Virus record (IMG/VR): IMGVR_UViG_3300044451_000099
Location: 1 to 22,363 of that record
DNA from: a virus
DNA: 22,363 nt
Strand: one strand, 5' to 3'
Position 1 is the first letter of the stretch, and every line of letters starts with the position of its first letter. The notes beneath the pieces were generated by a model, which had not been told where the DNA came from, did no database searches, and saw nothing but the letters and a program-made list of their open reading frames with translations. Shown here one piece after another: positions 5,531 through 13,530 of the stretch. Both the position numbers and the translations under genes were made by a program.

Positions 5531-6298
5531 ATGGCACTTTGGGGTATTTCTACTAATGCTGAAACCTCAGCAAATAATTATGCAATTCCCAAGTATTTGG
5601 GAAATTATTCCGTTGCTAGTGGTATGTTTGAAGCAACTGATAGAACTAGAAGTCCTTATAATTGTTTTGCTGATAATCGTGGGTGGATTTATAGAAATTA
5701 TGGAACTGTAATGCACTCTGGACTTTCTACTTCCTATTGTGATGAAATTTTGATTCCTGTTGCTGGATTAAATACCGCAGGTGCTGGATCTAATACTACT
5801 GGATTGGGACAAGCAACTCCAGTTGCAGTATTTTTTGAGGATCCAAATTTAGCATCACCAATTTCCATTGGTGCAGGTGGAACGACTGGAATTGGAACAG
5901 GAAGAACTGGATATGTTCATGTTGTTTGGAATGAAGCAGTTTATTGTTCTGCTGGTGCGACTGTTTTAATTACTCCTTCTACTGGAACAAATATTGTTGC
6001 AACTGCATCTTCTTCTGGTTCTCCCGTTTCAGTTAATATTCCTGGAGTTGGTCAAACTATAATTACTTTTAATGGACAAGTGACTAATAGAGTTGCTTTT
6101 ACATTTACTGTCCCAAATACTGGAATTGGAACTGTCTTAAGAATTTCTACTTCAAATGGAGTAGTTGGAACAATTACTGATTTTTCTGGTGGTGGTGCAG
6201 TGGATAAAGTGATTAATGGACTTGTAAAAAATGTTGCTGGTGCCGGAACAACTTCTGATGTTGGTATTGGAGTTACTACTTTAACAATTCAAGCATAA
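5531..6298 (+). CDS. Putative virion structural protein
   Basis: 255 residues, beginning MALWGISTNAETSANNYAIP, an opening seen in T4-like cyanophage proteins annotated as virion structural. The first ~90 residues are aromatic- and Asn-rich (YNCFADNRGWIYRNYGT). The remainder is Gly/Thr/Ser/Val-rich with alternating hydrophobic residues (GAGGTTGIGTGRTGYVHVVW; GVGQTIITFNGQVTNRVAFTF), which suggests beta-rich structure such as a fibre, neck or surface protein. It has no signal peptide or catalytic motif. It is first in a unit driven by a strong late promoter and followed by closely packed small genes. Exact virion location is unknown. Confidence 0.7.
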   Translation: MALWGISTNAETSANNYAIPKYLGNYSVASGMFEATDRTRSPYNCFADNRGWIYRNYGTVMHSGLSTSYCDEILIPVAGLNTAGAGSNTTGLGQATPVAVFFEDPNLASPISIGAGGTTGIGTGRTGYVHVVWNEAVYCSAGATVLITPSTGTNIVATASSSGSPVSVNIPGVGQTIITFNGQVTNRVAFTFTVPNTGIGTVLRISTSNGVVGTITDFSGGGAVDKVINGLVKNVAGAGTTSDVGIGVTTLTIQA

Positions 6299-6299
6299 T

Positions 6300-6671
6300 A
6301 TGAGATTTGATGAGTTGAATGAAGACAATTATATAATTTTTGCGATAAAAAATTATGAAAATCCTCAAGCAATCACGCAAGATGATTTTTTTGAAGATAT
6401 GAAAAGATTTAAATGGATTAAAAGACTTCTAAACAAATACAAAAATACAGGTGAATTAAACACTCATTTAATTGTGAATCATTTTACTATTCTTTATAAT
6501 GTATTTGGTGAAGCAACAACTCCTTTATTATTTTTTAAAATTAATAAAGAACTTTGGAGTATTTTAAAAACTTTTGTTTTATATTTTGGTAGACTTCCAG
6601 ATTACCCAAAAACATCAATACACGATATACCAATTGATATTGAATGTCTTAAAATCTTAAATTCAATCTAA
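6300..6671 (+). CDS. Conserved hypothetical T4-like phage protein (123 aa)
   Basis: ATG one base after the previous stop. 123 residues with the recognisable phage pattern of an acidic start (MRFDELNEDNYIIFAIKNY), DDFFEDMKRFKWIKRLLNKY, then LNTHLIVNHFTILYNVFG and LLFFKINKELWSILKTF. It is mostly helical and has no membrane segment or known catalytic motif. The combination is common among T4-like cyanophages, usually unannotated. It overlaps the next gene as TAATG. Confidence 0.75.
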   Translation: MRFDELNEDNYIIFAIKNYENPQAITQDDFFEDMKRFKWIKRLLNKYKNTGELNTHLIVNHFTILYNVFGEATTPLLFFKINKELWSILKTFVLYFGRLPDYPKTSIHDIPIDIECLKILNSI

Positions 6672-6871
6672 TGAAAGAAAATACTTTAATAAAAATTATT
6701 AATACTGTTCGTATTCTCCGTGAAGATGGGATGTTGCCTACTAATAATACTTCTAATGGAAATATTGCAGGACTTCCTCCAGATCAACCTCCAGTAGATT
6801 TAAGAAAAAAAAACTACAGTAAACTTCCATTTTTTTACAAAAACATCTTTAGGAGAAAGAAAAATGTTTAA
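6671..6871 (+). CDS. Hypothetical small protein (66 aa)
   Basis: Starts in a TAATG overlap with the preceding gene and ends 8 nt inside the next. 66 residues: a short N-terminal helix (MKENTLIKIINTVRILRED), an Asn/Gly/Pro-rich middle (NNTSNGNIAGLPPDQPPVDL), and a basic, aromatic end (KLPFFYKNIFRRKKNV). I do not recognise a family. Tight packing in the operon supports it being real. Confidence 0.6.
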   Translation: MKENTLIKIINTVRILREDGMLPTNNTSNGNIAGLPPDQPPVDLRKKNYSKLPFFYKNIFRRKKNV

Positions 6872-7289
6872 CCAAAAAGAATCATCAACTAGTACTAAAG
6901 TTGCAGTTCTTGAAGAAAAGGTTTCTATTTATGAACAAATGCTAAAAAAAATTGAGGATGCAATTTACGCAATCAGTGAAACAAGTCAGGGTATATCAAA
7001 AATGCTTGCTATTCATGAAGAAAAATTAGAGCAGTCGGTGAGATCTGACGAAGTAATTATTAAAATGATTGATGAAGTAAAAAAACAAAACACTTTGGAT
7101 CATCAACTTGTTATTAAAAGAATAGAAGTAATTGAAAAAACTGTAATTGAATTATCAAAATTTAAATGGCAAGCTCTTGCATTAACTGGATCTGCAGTTG
7201 TAATTGTTGGGTTGATTATTCCTTTCGTTGACAATATGATTCAAGTTCCTTATAATCAAGGAAATAGCCAAGTCCAAATTAAAAAATGA
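6864..7289 (+). CDS. Coiled-coil protein with C-terminal membrane anchor
   Basis: Strong ribosome site AGGAGA (6851-6856), 7 nt before the ATG. 141 residues. About 10-95 form a long heptad-rich coiled coil (STKVAVLEEKVSIYEQMLKK; KRIEVIEKTVIELSKF). About 100-122 is one transmembrane segment (WQALALTGSAVVIVGLIIPF). A short hydrophilic tail follows. The coiled coil plus single C-terminal membrane span resembles XhlA/holin-associated small phage proteins in architecture only. It overlaps the primase start by ATGA. The function is unknown. Confidence 0.7.
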   Translation: MFNQKESSTSTKVAVLEEKVSIYEQMLKKIEDAIYAISETSQGISKMLAIHEEKLEQSVRSDEVIIKMIDEVKKQNTLDHQLVIKRIEVIEKTVIELSKFKWQALALTGSAVVIVGLIIPFVDNMIQVPYNQGNSQVQIKK

Positions 7290-8296
7290 GTTTTATTGAT
7301 GAAAAATATATTCTGTTAGTTTCTTCTAGGCTTCAAAAATTTACAAGAAAAAAAGCAGGACTTTATAATTTTCGTTGTAATTATTGTGGAGATTCCGAAA
7401 AACAAAAAAATAAAGCACGAGGGTACTTATATCAAATAAAAAATGATTATAATTATAAATGCCATAATTGTGGAACATCAAGAACTCTTACTAATTTTTT
7501 GAAAGATATTGATAATATTCTTTATGATCAATATATAATGGAAAGATATAAAAATGGCATTACCGGTAGAAAAACTAATACACCAGAACCACAATTTAAA
7601 TTCAAAAAACCATCTTTTAGTAAAAAAATATTTAATCTTCCTACAATTCTAGAATTAGATAAAAGTCATTTTGCGAGAGAGTATTTAGAAAAAAGACAAA
7701 TACCAGAAAAAAGTTTGAATGATTTATATTATTGTGAAAATTTTAAAGAATGGACCAATACACAAAAACTAACTTTCAAGTCAACTCAGTATGATGAACC
7801 AAGAATTATTATTCCATTAATTAAGGATAGTCAAATTTTTGGTTATCAGGGTCGCAGTTTAAAAAAATCATCTAAAGTTAAATATATTACAATTATTTTA
7901 GATGAAGAGCAACCTAAAATATTTGGTTGGGATAAAATTGATTGGGATAAAAAAGTTTATATTGTTGAAGGTCCTTTTGATAGTATGTTTTTAAATAACT
8001 CAATTGCAATGGTTGGAGCTGATATAGATTATATGTTTTTTAAAAATAAACCTGATGTTGAGTTTGTTATGATTTATGATAATGAAAGAAGAAATAAAGA
8101 AATTGTCAACCGAATTGAAAAAACCATTAATAGTGGTAACAAGGTACTTATTTGGCCTCCTAACGTTATAAGTAAGGATATTAATGAATTAATATTAGAT
8201 GGTATGACTGAAAATGAAATAATGGAAATTATTGAAAATAATACTTACTTTGGTGCAATTGCTAAATTAAAATTAAATCAATGGAAGAGATGTTGA
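7286..8296 (+). CDS. 61: DNA primase subunit (T4 gp61-like)
   Basis: 336 residues, the usual size for gp61. There is an N-terminal zinc-binding module with Cys31, Cys34 (CNYCGDS) and Cys59, Cys62 (CHNCG). It is followed by a linker and a TOPRIM-type catalytic domain: VYIVEGPFDSMF (conserved Glu, about residue 227), GADIDYMF, and FVMIYDNERRNKE with the metal-binding Asp (about residue 265). In T4 gp61 makes RNA primers as part of the primosome with gp41, whose split gene is at the start of this window. It begins in an ATGA overlap with the coiled-coil membrane gene, downstream of a structural-type gene. I see no early promoter directly in front, so its early expression must come from further upstream. 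Confidence 0.92.
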   Translation: MSFIDEKYILLVSSRLQKFTRKKAGLYNFRCNYCGDSEKQKNKARGYLYQIKNDYNYKCHNCGTSRTLTNFLKDIDNILYDQYIMERYKNGITGRKTNTPEPQFKFKKPSFSKKIFNLPTILELDKSHFAREYLEKRQIPEKSLNDLYYCENFKEWTNTQKLTFKSTQYDEPRIIIPLIKDSQIFGYQGRSLKKSSKVKYITIILDEEQPKIFGWDKIDWDKKVYIVEGPFDSMFLNNSIAMVGADIDYMFFKNKPDVEFVMIYDNERRNKEIVNRIEKTINSGNKVLIWPPNVISKDINELILDGMTENEIMEIIENNTYFGAIAKLKLNQWKRC

Positions 8297-8341
8297 TGTA
8301 TTTGGGATACATTTGAGATGGTGTTTTGATATGATACTTTC

Positions 8342-8365
8342 TTGACTTGATGTTCAGTGTATAAT
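8342..8365 (+). promoter_or_regulatory. Possible sigma70-type promoter before nrdA
   Basis: An exact TATAAT (8360-8365) preceded directly by TG. A TTGACT occurs at 8342-8347, but the 12-nt spacer is too short for a standard -35/-10 pair, so the -10 element is the main evidence. It lies 48 nt before the first nrdA ATG, in the 117-nt gap after the primase gene, and fits early or middle expression of RNR. Confidence 0.5.
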
Positions 8366-8413
8366 AGAATCAAATACATATTCTGGTTTAAAAGCAAAAG
8401 TAAAATTAATTAG

Positions 8414-10729
8414 ATGGGAACTAGCATGAGTAACGGAACAAAGGTAACAAAAAGAAGTGGAAAGAAAGAAGATTTGGATCTTGATAAACTTCATATAATG
8501 GTAGAAGAAGCCTGTAAAGATATATCAGGAGTGTCTGCATCTCAAGTTGAGATACAATCTGGAATTCAATTTTATGACGGAATTAGTACCGAAGAAATAC
8601 AAGAAATATTAATTCGTTCCGCCTCAGATTTGATTGACCTTGAGAATCCAAATTATCAATATGTTGCAGCAAGATTACTTTTATTTTCAATTCGTAAATC
8701 TTTATATGGAAAACTTCAAGAACATCCAAACTTTTTGACTCATATTAAGTTTTGTGTGAATATTAATGTATATGATTCTGAAATTTTAAAATTATATACA
8801 GAAGATGAACTTAATAAACTTGAATGTTATATTAAACACAGTAGGGATTATCTTTTTACTTATGCTGGATTGAGACAAGTGGTGGATAAGTACTTGGTTC
8901 AAGATCGTAGCACGGGTAAAGTATATGAAACTCCTCAGTTTATGTACATGATGATTGCTGCTACAATTTTTTCTAAATATCCTAAGGATACAAGATTGGA
9001 TTACGTTCGTAGGTATTACAATGCAATATCAAAACACAGAATCAACATTCCCACTCCCATTATGGCAGGAGTGCGAACACCACTTCGTCAATTTGCATCT
9101 TGTGTTCTGGTTGATGTTAATGACACCCTCGATAGTATCTTTAGTAGTGATATGGCTATTGGCAGATATGTCGCACAAAGAGCTGGTATCGGTATTAATG
9201 CAGGTAGAATCCGGGGCATCAATAGCAAAATCAGAGGGGGAGAAGTTACTCATACGGGGGTTATCCCATTCCTCAAAAAGTTTGAATCAACTGTTAGATG
9301 TTGTACACAAAACGGGATTCGTGGTGGAAGTGCTACGGTCCACTTTCCAATCTGGCATCAAGAAATAGAAGATATTATTGTTCTTAAGAATAATAAAGGA
9401 TCCGAGGATAATCGTGTTCGTAAACTTGATTATTCAATTCAAATCAGTAAATTATTTTATGAAAGATTTATTCAAGATGGTGAGATTACGCTTTTCTCCC
9501 CACATGATGTACCTGGACTTTATGATTCTTTCGGAACAGATAAGTTTGATTCTCTTTATGTTTCATATGAAAATAATTCGTCCATCCCGAAAAAAGTTGT
9601 TAAGGCACAAGAACTCATTCTTAATCTTCTCAAAGAACGTGCGGAAACAGGTCGCATCTATATTATGAATATAGATCATTGTAACACTCATAGTTCCTTT
9701 AAGGATAAGGTGAATATGTCTAATCTTTGTGCCGAAATTACTCTTCCGACTAAACCACTGGAACACATTGATGACCAAAATGCAGAAATTGCACTTTGCA
9801 TTTTGTCTGCAATTAATGTAGGTAAAGTAAAAGATGATGAAGAATTTCAAGAACTTTGTGATTTATCAGTTCGTAGTCTTGAAGAATTAATCGACTATCA
9901 AGAGTATCCTGTAATTGCCGCAGAAAAGTCTACAAAGGCACGTAGATCTCTTGGAATTGGATTTATTGGTCTTGCACATTATCTTGCAAAACTTGGATTC
10001 AACTATGATTCACAAGAAGCATGGGATGCTGTTCACGGACTTTCAGAATCTTTTCAATATTTCTTACTTAAATCTTCAAATCAAATTGCAAAAGAAAAAG
10101 GTCCATGTTCTTTATTCGCAAATACCAAATACGCTGATGGTGTTTTGCCCATTGATACCTATAAAAAAGATGTAGATGAGATTTCCAACATTCCCTTTCA
10201 GCATAATTGGGAAGAATTGAGGATGTTTATTCAAAAATATGGTCTTCGTCATTCTACATTATCTGCACAGATGCCAAGTGAATCTAGTTCAGTTGTATCA
10301 AATGCAACAAATGGTATTGAACCTCCTCGTGGATATTTGTCTGTAAAGCAATCTAAAAAGGGACCACTCAAACAGATTGTTCCACAATATGCAACTTTGA
10401 AAAATAACTATACACTTCTTTGGGATATGTCTAGTAATAGGGGATATATTAATGTTGTTGCTGTTATGCAAAAGTTTTTTGATCAATCAATTAGTGGAAA
10501 TTGGAGTTATAATCCAGAGAATTATTCAGATAATGAAGTTCCTGTGAGTGTTATGGCAAAAGATATGCTTACTTGTTTTAAATTTGGACATAAAACAGCG
10601 TATTATCAAAACACTTATGATGGAAAAACTGATGAAGCAAAAGAAGAAAAGGTAAATAGTATTGATGAATTAGTAAATGAAATTTTAAGTTCAAAGGGAG
10701 AAGAGGATTGTGAAAGTTGTAAAATTTAA
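8414..10729 (+). CDS. nrdA: Ribonucleoside-diphosphate reductase alpha subunit, class Ia (NrdA)
   Basis: 771 residues, full length. There is an N-terminal ATP-cone-like region (KVTKRSGKKEDLDLDKLH). The active-site redox pair is Cys230 (FASCVLV) and Cys462 (ALCILSA). The radical and proton residues are Asn437-Cys439-Glu441 (NLCAEI), the radical-transfer tyrosines are Tyr730-Tyr731 (TAYYQNTYD), and the C-terminal shuttle cysteines are in DCESCKI (Cys766, Cys769). Apart from Cys230, the core numbering is the same as in E. coli NrdA. It reduces NDPs to dNDPs with NrdB to feed phage DNA synthesis. The start could be ATG 8414 or ATG 8426; the latter has GGGAA 5 nt upstream, so the true protein may be 4 residues shorter. 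No intein is present. Confidence 0.97.
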   Translation: MGTSMSNGTKVTKRSGKKEDLDLDKLHIMVEEACKDISGVSASQVEIQSGIQFYDGISTEEIQEILIRSASDLIDLENPNYQYVAARLLLFSIRKSLYGKLQEHPNFLTHIKFCVNINVYDSEILKLYTEDELNKLECYIKHSRDYLFTYAGLRQVVDKYLVQDRSTGKVYETPQFMYMMIAATIFSKYPKDTRLDYVRRYYNAISKHRINIPTPIMAGVRTPLRQFASCVLVDVNDTLDSIFSSDMAIGRYVAQRAGIGINAGRIRGINSKIRGGEVTHTGVIPFLKKFESTVRCCTQNGIRGGSATVHFPIWHQEIEDIIVLKNNKGSEDNRVRKLDYSIQISKLFYERFIQDGEITLFSPHDVPGLYDSFGTDKFDSLYVSYENNSSIPKKVVKAQELILNLLKERAETGRIYIMNIDHCNTHSSFKDKVNMSNLCAEITLPTKPLEHIDDQNAEIALCILSAINVGKVKDDEEFQELCDLSVRSLEELIDYQEYPVIAAEKSTKARRSLGIGFIGLAHYLAKLGFNYDSQEAWDAVHGLSESFQYFLLKSSNQIAKEKGPCSLFANTKYADGVLPIDTYKKDVDEISNIPFQHNWEELRMFIQKYGLRHSTLSAQMPSESSSVVSNATNGIEPPRGYLSVKQSKKGPLKQIVPQYATLKNNYTLLWDMSSNRGYINVVAVMQKFFDQSISGNWSYNPENYSDNEVPVSVMAKDMLTCFKFGHKTAYYQNTYDGKTDEAKEEKVNSIDELVNEILSSKGEEDCESCKI

Positions 10730-11894
10730 AGTTCAATCGCAAAAACAAAAAATGTTCGAAGGAATTACCGTCTTTAACACTAATGACGTTGATTCCAAAA
10801 AACAACCAATGTTTTTTGGGAAACCACTTGGTATTCAAAGATATGATTCCTATAAATATCCAGTTTTCGATAAACTTACACAACAACAACTTGGATTTTT
10901 TTGGAGACCAGAAGAGGTCTCTTTACAAAAAGATCGTGCAGATTATCAAACTTTAAGATTAGAACAAAAACATATTTTTACTTCTAACTTGAAGTATCAA
11001 ATTATGCTTGATAGTGTTCAAGGAAGAGGTCCTGGAATGGCATTTCTTCCATATTGTTCACTTCCAGAATTAGAAGCGTGTATGACAGCATGGCAATTTA
11101 TGGAAATGATCCATTCACGTTCTTATACTTATATTATTAAAAATGTGTATGCAGATCCATCAGAAGTTTTTGATGCTATTTTAAATAATGAAAAGATTTT
11201 AGAAAGAGCATCATCAGTTACAAGTGCTTATGATGATTTTATAAATTCAGCATATTCATATGGTTCTTCAAATGATTGGACTTTTGCAAATGAAGGAGTT
11301 CCTTATGGTGCTGATGTAAGAAAAGAATTAAAAAGAAAACTCTATCGTGCAATCGCAAATGTCAACATTCTCGAAGGTATCAGGTTTTATGTCTCGTTCG
11401 CTTGCAGCTTTGCGTTTGGTGAACTCAAACTTATGGAAGGATCCGCTAAAATTATCTCTCTCATCTCACGAGACGAAAATCAGCATCTTGTCATTACTCA
11501 AAACATCCTCAATAAGTGGCGTGAAGGAGATGATTCAGAAATGCAAAAGATTGCCAAAGAAGAGGAGGAATGGGTAAGATACGCATTTAAAACTTGTGTA
11601 GATGAAGAAAAAATGTGGGCAAAATATCTTTTTTGTGATGGTTCTATGATTGGATTGAATGATAAGTTATTAAATAATTATGTAGAGTGGATTGCAAATC
11701 GTCGTATGAAAGCAATTGGAATGAAACCTGAGTATGATATTGCTGCTAAAAATAATCCTTTACCTTGGACAGAACATTGGATTAATTCAAAATCAGTTCA
11801 AGTAGCTCCACAAGAAACAGAAAATTCTTCATATTTAGTTGGTGGAATTAAACAAGATTTGAAAAATAATGCTTTTTCTGGTTTTAAACTATAA
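10710..11894 (+). CDS. nrdB: Ribonucleoside-diphosphate reductase beta subunit, class Ia (NrdB)
   Basis: Ferritin-like di-iron radical protein. With the GTG start, the metal ligands are Asp101 (MLDSVQG), Glu132 and His135 (MEMIHSRSY), Glu222 (ILEGIRF), and Glu256 and His259 (DENQHL). The radical tyrosine is Tyr139. All are present. The start is uncertain. GTG 10710 has GGGAG at 10696-10700 and overlaps nrdA by 20 nt. ATG 10752 (MFEGITVFNTNDV) agrees better with the N-terminus of T4 NrdB (FNTN...MFFG...LGIQRYD) but has no ribosome site. It ends at a terminator, 7 nt after the stop. Confidence 0.95.
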   Translation: MKVVKFKVQSQKQKMFEGITVFNTNDVDSKKQPMFFGKPLGIQRYDSYKYPVFDKLTQQQLGFFWRPEEVSLQKDRADYQTLRLEQKHIFTSNLKYQIMLDSVQGRGPGMAFLPYCSLPELEACMTAWQFMEMIHSRSYTYIIKNVYADPSEVFDAILNNEKILERASSVTSAYDDFINSAYSYGSSNDWTFANEGVPYGADVRKELKRKLYRAIANVNILEGIRFYVSFACSFAFGELKLMEGSAKIISLISRDENQHLVITQNILNKWREGDDSEMQKIAKEEEEWVRYAFKTCVDEEKMWAKYLFCDGSMIGLNDKLLNNYVEWIANRRMKAIGMKPEYDIAAKNNPLPWTEHWINSKSVQVAPQETENSSYLVGGIKQDLKNNAFSGFKL

Positions 11895-11901
11895 AAATTA
11901 G

Positions 11902-11920
11902 AGGCAGTAATGCCTTTTTT
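11902..11920 (+). terminator. Intrinsic terminator after nrdB
   Basis: Stem AGGCA/TGCCT (11902-11906 with 11911-11915), loop GTAA, and a T run to 11920, directly followed by a late promoter. Confidence 0.85.
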
Positions 11921-11928
11921 TATAAATA
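11921..11928 (+). promoter_or_regulatory. Late promoter TATAAATA
   Basis: Exact octamer abutting the nrdB terminator, 21 nt before the ATG at 11950. That ATG also has an AGGA ribosome site at 11941-11944. Confidence 0.75.
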
Positions 11929-11949
11929 CTTTTAAAACTTAGGAATATT

Positions 11950-13491
11950 ATGTCTAGACTTTATATCGAAGGACGAGCATCTGAACATCCTGATGTTGCT
12001 GGACAAACAGAGTTTCAAAAAAAGGCAGACGAAGAATTAACAAGAAGAAGAAAGGAGAGATTAAAAAAAACAGGTCCACAACTTCCAAGTTTTTTAAAGA
12101 AGGAAGAGTATGTAGTAGAAAGAGAAATGACTTCCACTGAAAAAAAAGAAGAAACAAAACTTAAAAAAAAGTATGATAAAAGTGGAATGAAAGCAAGTAT
12201 GATTAAGCAATATGGACCAGAAAAAGGAAAACAAGTTTATTTTGCTACGATTCGTAAACAAGCAATGGCAAATTCATTTGAACCAGAGGGTGGGCAGATT
12301 GATGAAGTTTTAGGTGGTCAACCGGGTGATGGATATCTTGGACATCCAAAACTTGGTATTAAAAACCCACTTGCTAAACAACAAACACCAACTACAAAAA
12401 GTACAAGCACAGGTATTGCTGGAAAACTTGGAAATAGAGCATCTGAACTAGATGATGCAATGAAGCAACTTCGTCAATCATTTGACTATGAAGATGCTTA
12501 TGATTACATTATTGAGATGTTGATTGCTGCTGATTTTTCAGAAACTTATGAAAATGCAAAAGCAATGTATGAAGCATTTAGTGAAGATTTTAAAAATTCA
12601 TTAATTGAGGAATATATTGAAGAGAAGGCAAGAGGAACTAGAAGAAAAACAACGGCACATATGTACGATATGGATGAGACCTTATTTGGTCACGATCACT
12701 CAAAGGTTAAAGTTCATATTCACGATAAAGACGGAAATACAATAAAGACTTTAAGTAATCAAGAATTTAATGATCATAAGTTCTCTGATGAAGAAAAAGA
12801 ATCAGGTCATCATTATAATTTTGATGAGTTTAGAAGTTCAAAAGTTTTTGGACAATCAGCAAAACCTTTGAAAAAAATGATTAAACACTTGAATAGACAA
12901 AAAGCACGAGGTTATGATACTCATATTGTGACGGCTCGTAGCGATATGGACGATCAACCCGCATTTGCAAAATATCTTCTCAAGTATGGTATTCAAATTA
13001 ATCCTAATACAACTGGTAGTGGTCACACACACGTTCATCGTACAGGTAATCTTGAAGGTAGTAATGTAGGAGTAAAGAAAAGAGATACACTTGAAAGATT
13101 ATCAAAAAAACACGGATATAAAAAATTTCATATGTATGATGATGCCAAAAAGGTACTCAATGCAGTTCAAAACACTCCAGGAGTTGAAGTTAAAACGCAT
13201 ATGGTAAAACCAAGAGGGGAGTCTGGTGAAGTGCGAGCAAGGTCTTTTAGAGCAACCGAAACACAACAAAAACCAACAATTAAAGCAGATTTTGAGATGT
13301 GGGTAGATGGACTTTTAAATGAAGGTTATGATTTATCTGATTATACTTGGGACGAACTTGCTGAATACTTTACAGAAAAAATTGCTGCTGTTAAACCATA
13401 TCTTTTTAAATTTACTAATAATTCTGAAAAAATAAAAAAAGAAGAAGTAGATATAAGTCTTTATGAGTATTGGAAAAAGTCCATTAAATAA
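11950..13491 (+). CDS. Multidomain putative virion protein with HAD-type phosphatase domain
   Basis: 513 residues. About 1-110 are charged, with KASMIKQYGPEKGKQVYFATIRKQAM, a module common in cyanophage virion-associated proteins. About 175-225 is an acidic helical module (FDYEDAYDYIIEMLIAADFS...). About 236-415 has HAD-superfamily motifs in order: MYDMDETL (nucleophile Asp240, Asp242), VTARSD (motif II Thr, about residue 327), Lys-containing VKKRDTLERL and HMYDDAKK (motif IV acidic pair). About 448-475 is the repeat FEMWVDGLLNEGYDLSDYTW, shared with the next gene. The C-terminus is basic. It is driven by its own late promoter with a good ribosome site. The HAD motifs look complete, so it is likely an enzyme (phosphatase or polynucleotide 3'-phosphatase-like). 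Substrate and virion location are unknown. Confidence 0.75.
   Translation: MSRLYIEGRASEHPDVAGQTEFQKKADEELTRRRKERLKKTGPQLPSFLKKEEYVVEREMTSTEKKEETKLKKKYDKSGMKASMIKQYGPEKGKQVYFATIRKQAMANSFEPEGGQIDEVLGGQPGDGYLGHPKLGIKNPLAKQQTPTTKSTSTGIAGKLGNRASELDDAMKQLRQSFDYEDAYDYIIEMLIAADFSETYENAKAMYEAFSEDFKNSLIEEYIEEKARGTRRKTTAHMYDMDETLFGHDHSKVKVHIHDKDGNTIKTLSNQEFNDHKFSDEEKESGHHYNFDEFRSSKVFGQSAKPLKKMIKHLNRQKARGYDTHIVTARSDMDDQPAFAKYLLKYGIQINPNTTGSGHTHVHRTGNLEGSNVGVKKRDTLERLSKKHGYKKFHMYDDAKKVLNAVQNTPGVEVKTHMVKPRGESGEVRARSFRATETQQKPTIKADFEMWVDGLLNEGYDLSDYTWDELAEYFTEKIAAVKPYLFKFTNNSEKIKKEEVDISLYEYWKKSIK
13291..13350 (+). repeat. 60-nt direct repeat, copy 1
   Basis: Identical over all 60 bases to 15037-15096. It encodes FEMWVDGLLNEGYDLSDYTW near the C-terminus of the HAD-containing protein. 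Flanking bases differ at once on both sides. Confidence 0.97.
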
Positions 13492-13500
13492 TATAGTTTT

Positions 13501-13508
13501 TATAAATA
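13501..13508 (+). promoter_or_regulatory. Late promoter TATAAATA
   Basis: Exact octamer 22 nt before the ATG at 13531 and 9 nt after the stop of the upstream gene. No terminator separates the two genes. Confidence 0.7.
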
Positions 13509-13530
13509 ACTAAAAAGTATTTTTAAAAAA

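Noticed and set aside
8342-8365. TTGACT and TATAAT as a full consensus promoter
   Set aside because: The spacer is only 12 nt. Only the -10 part is kept as support, at reduced confidence.
8955-10175. Additional plus-strand frames inside nrdA
   Set aside because: Shadow frames of a fully conserved gene, with no recognisable domain and no ribosome sites.
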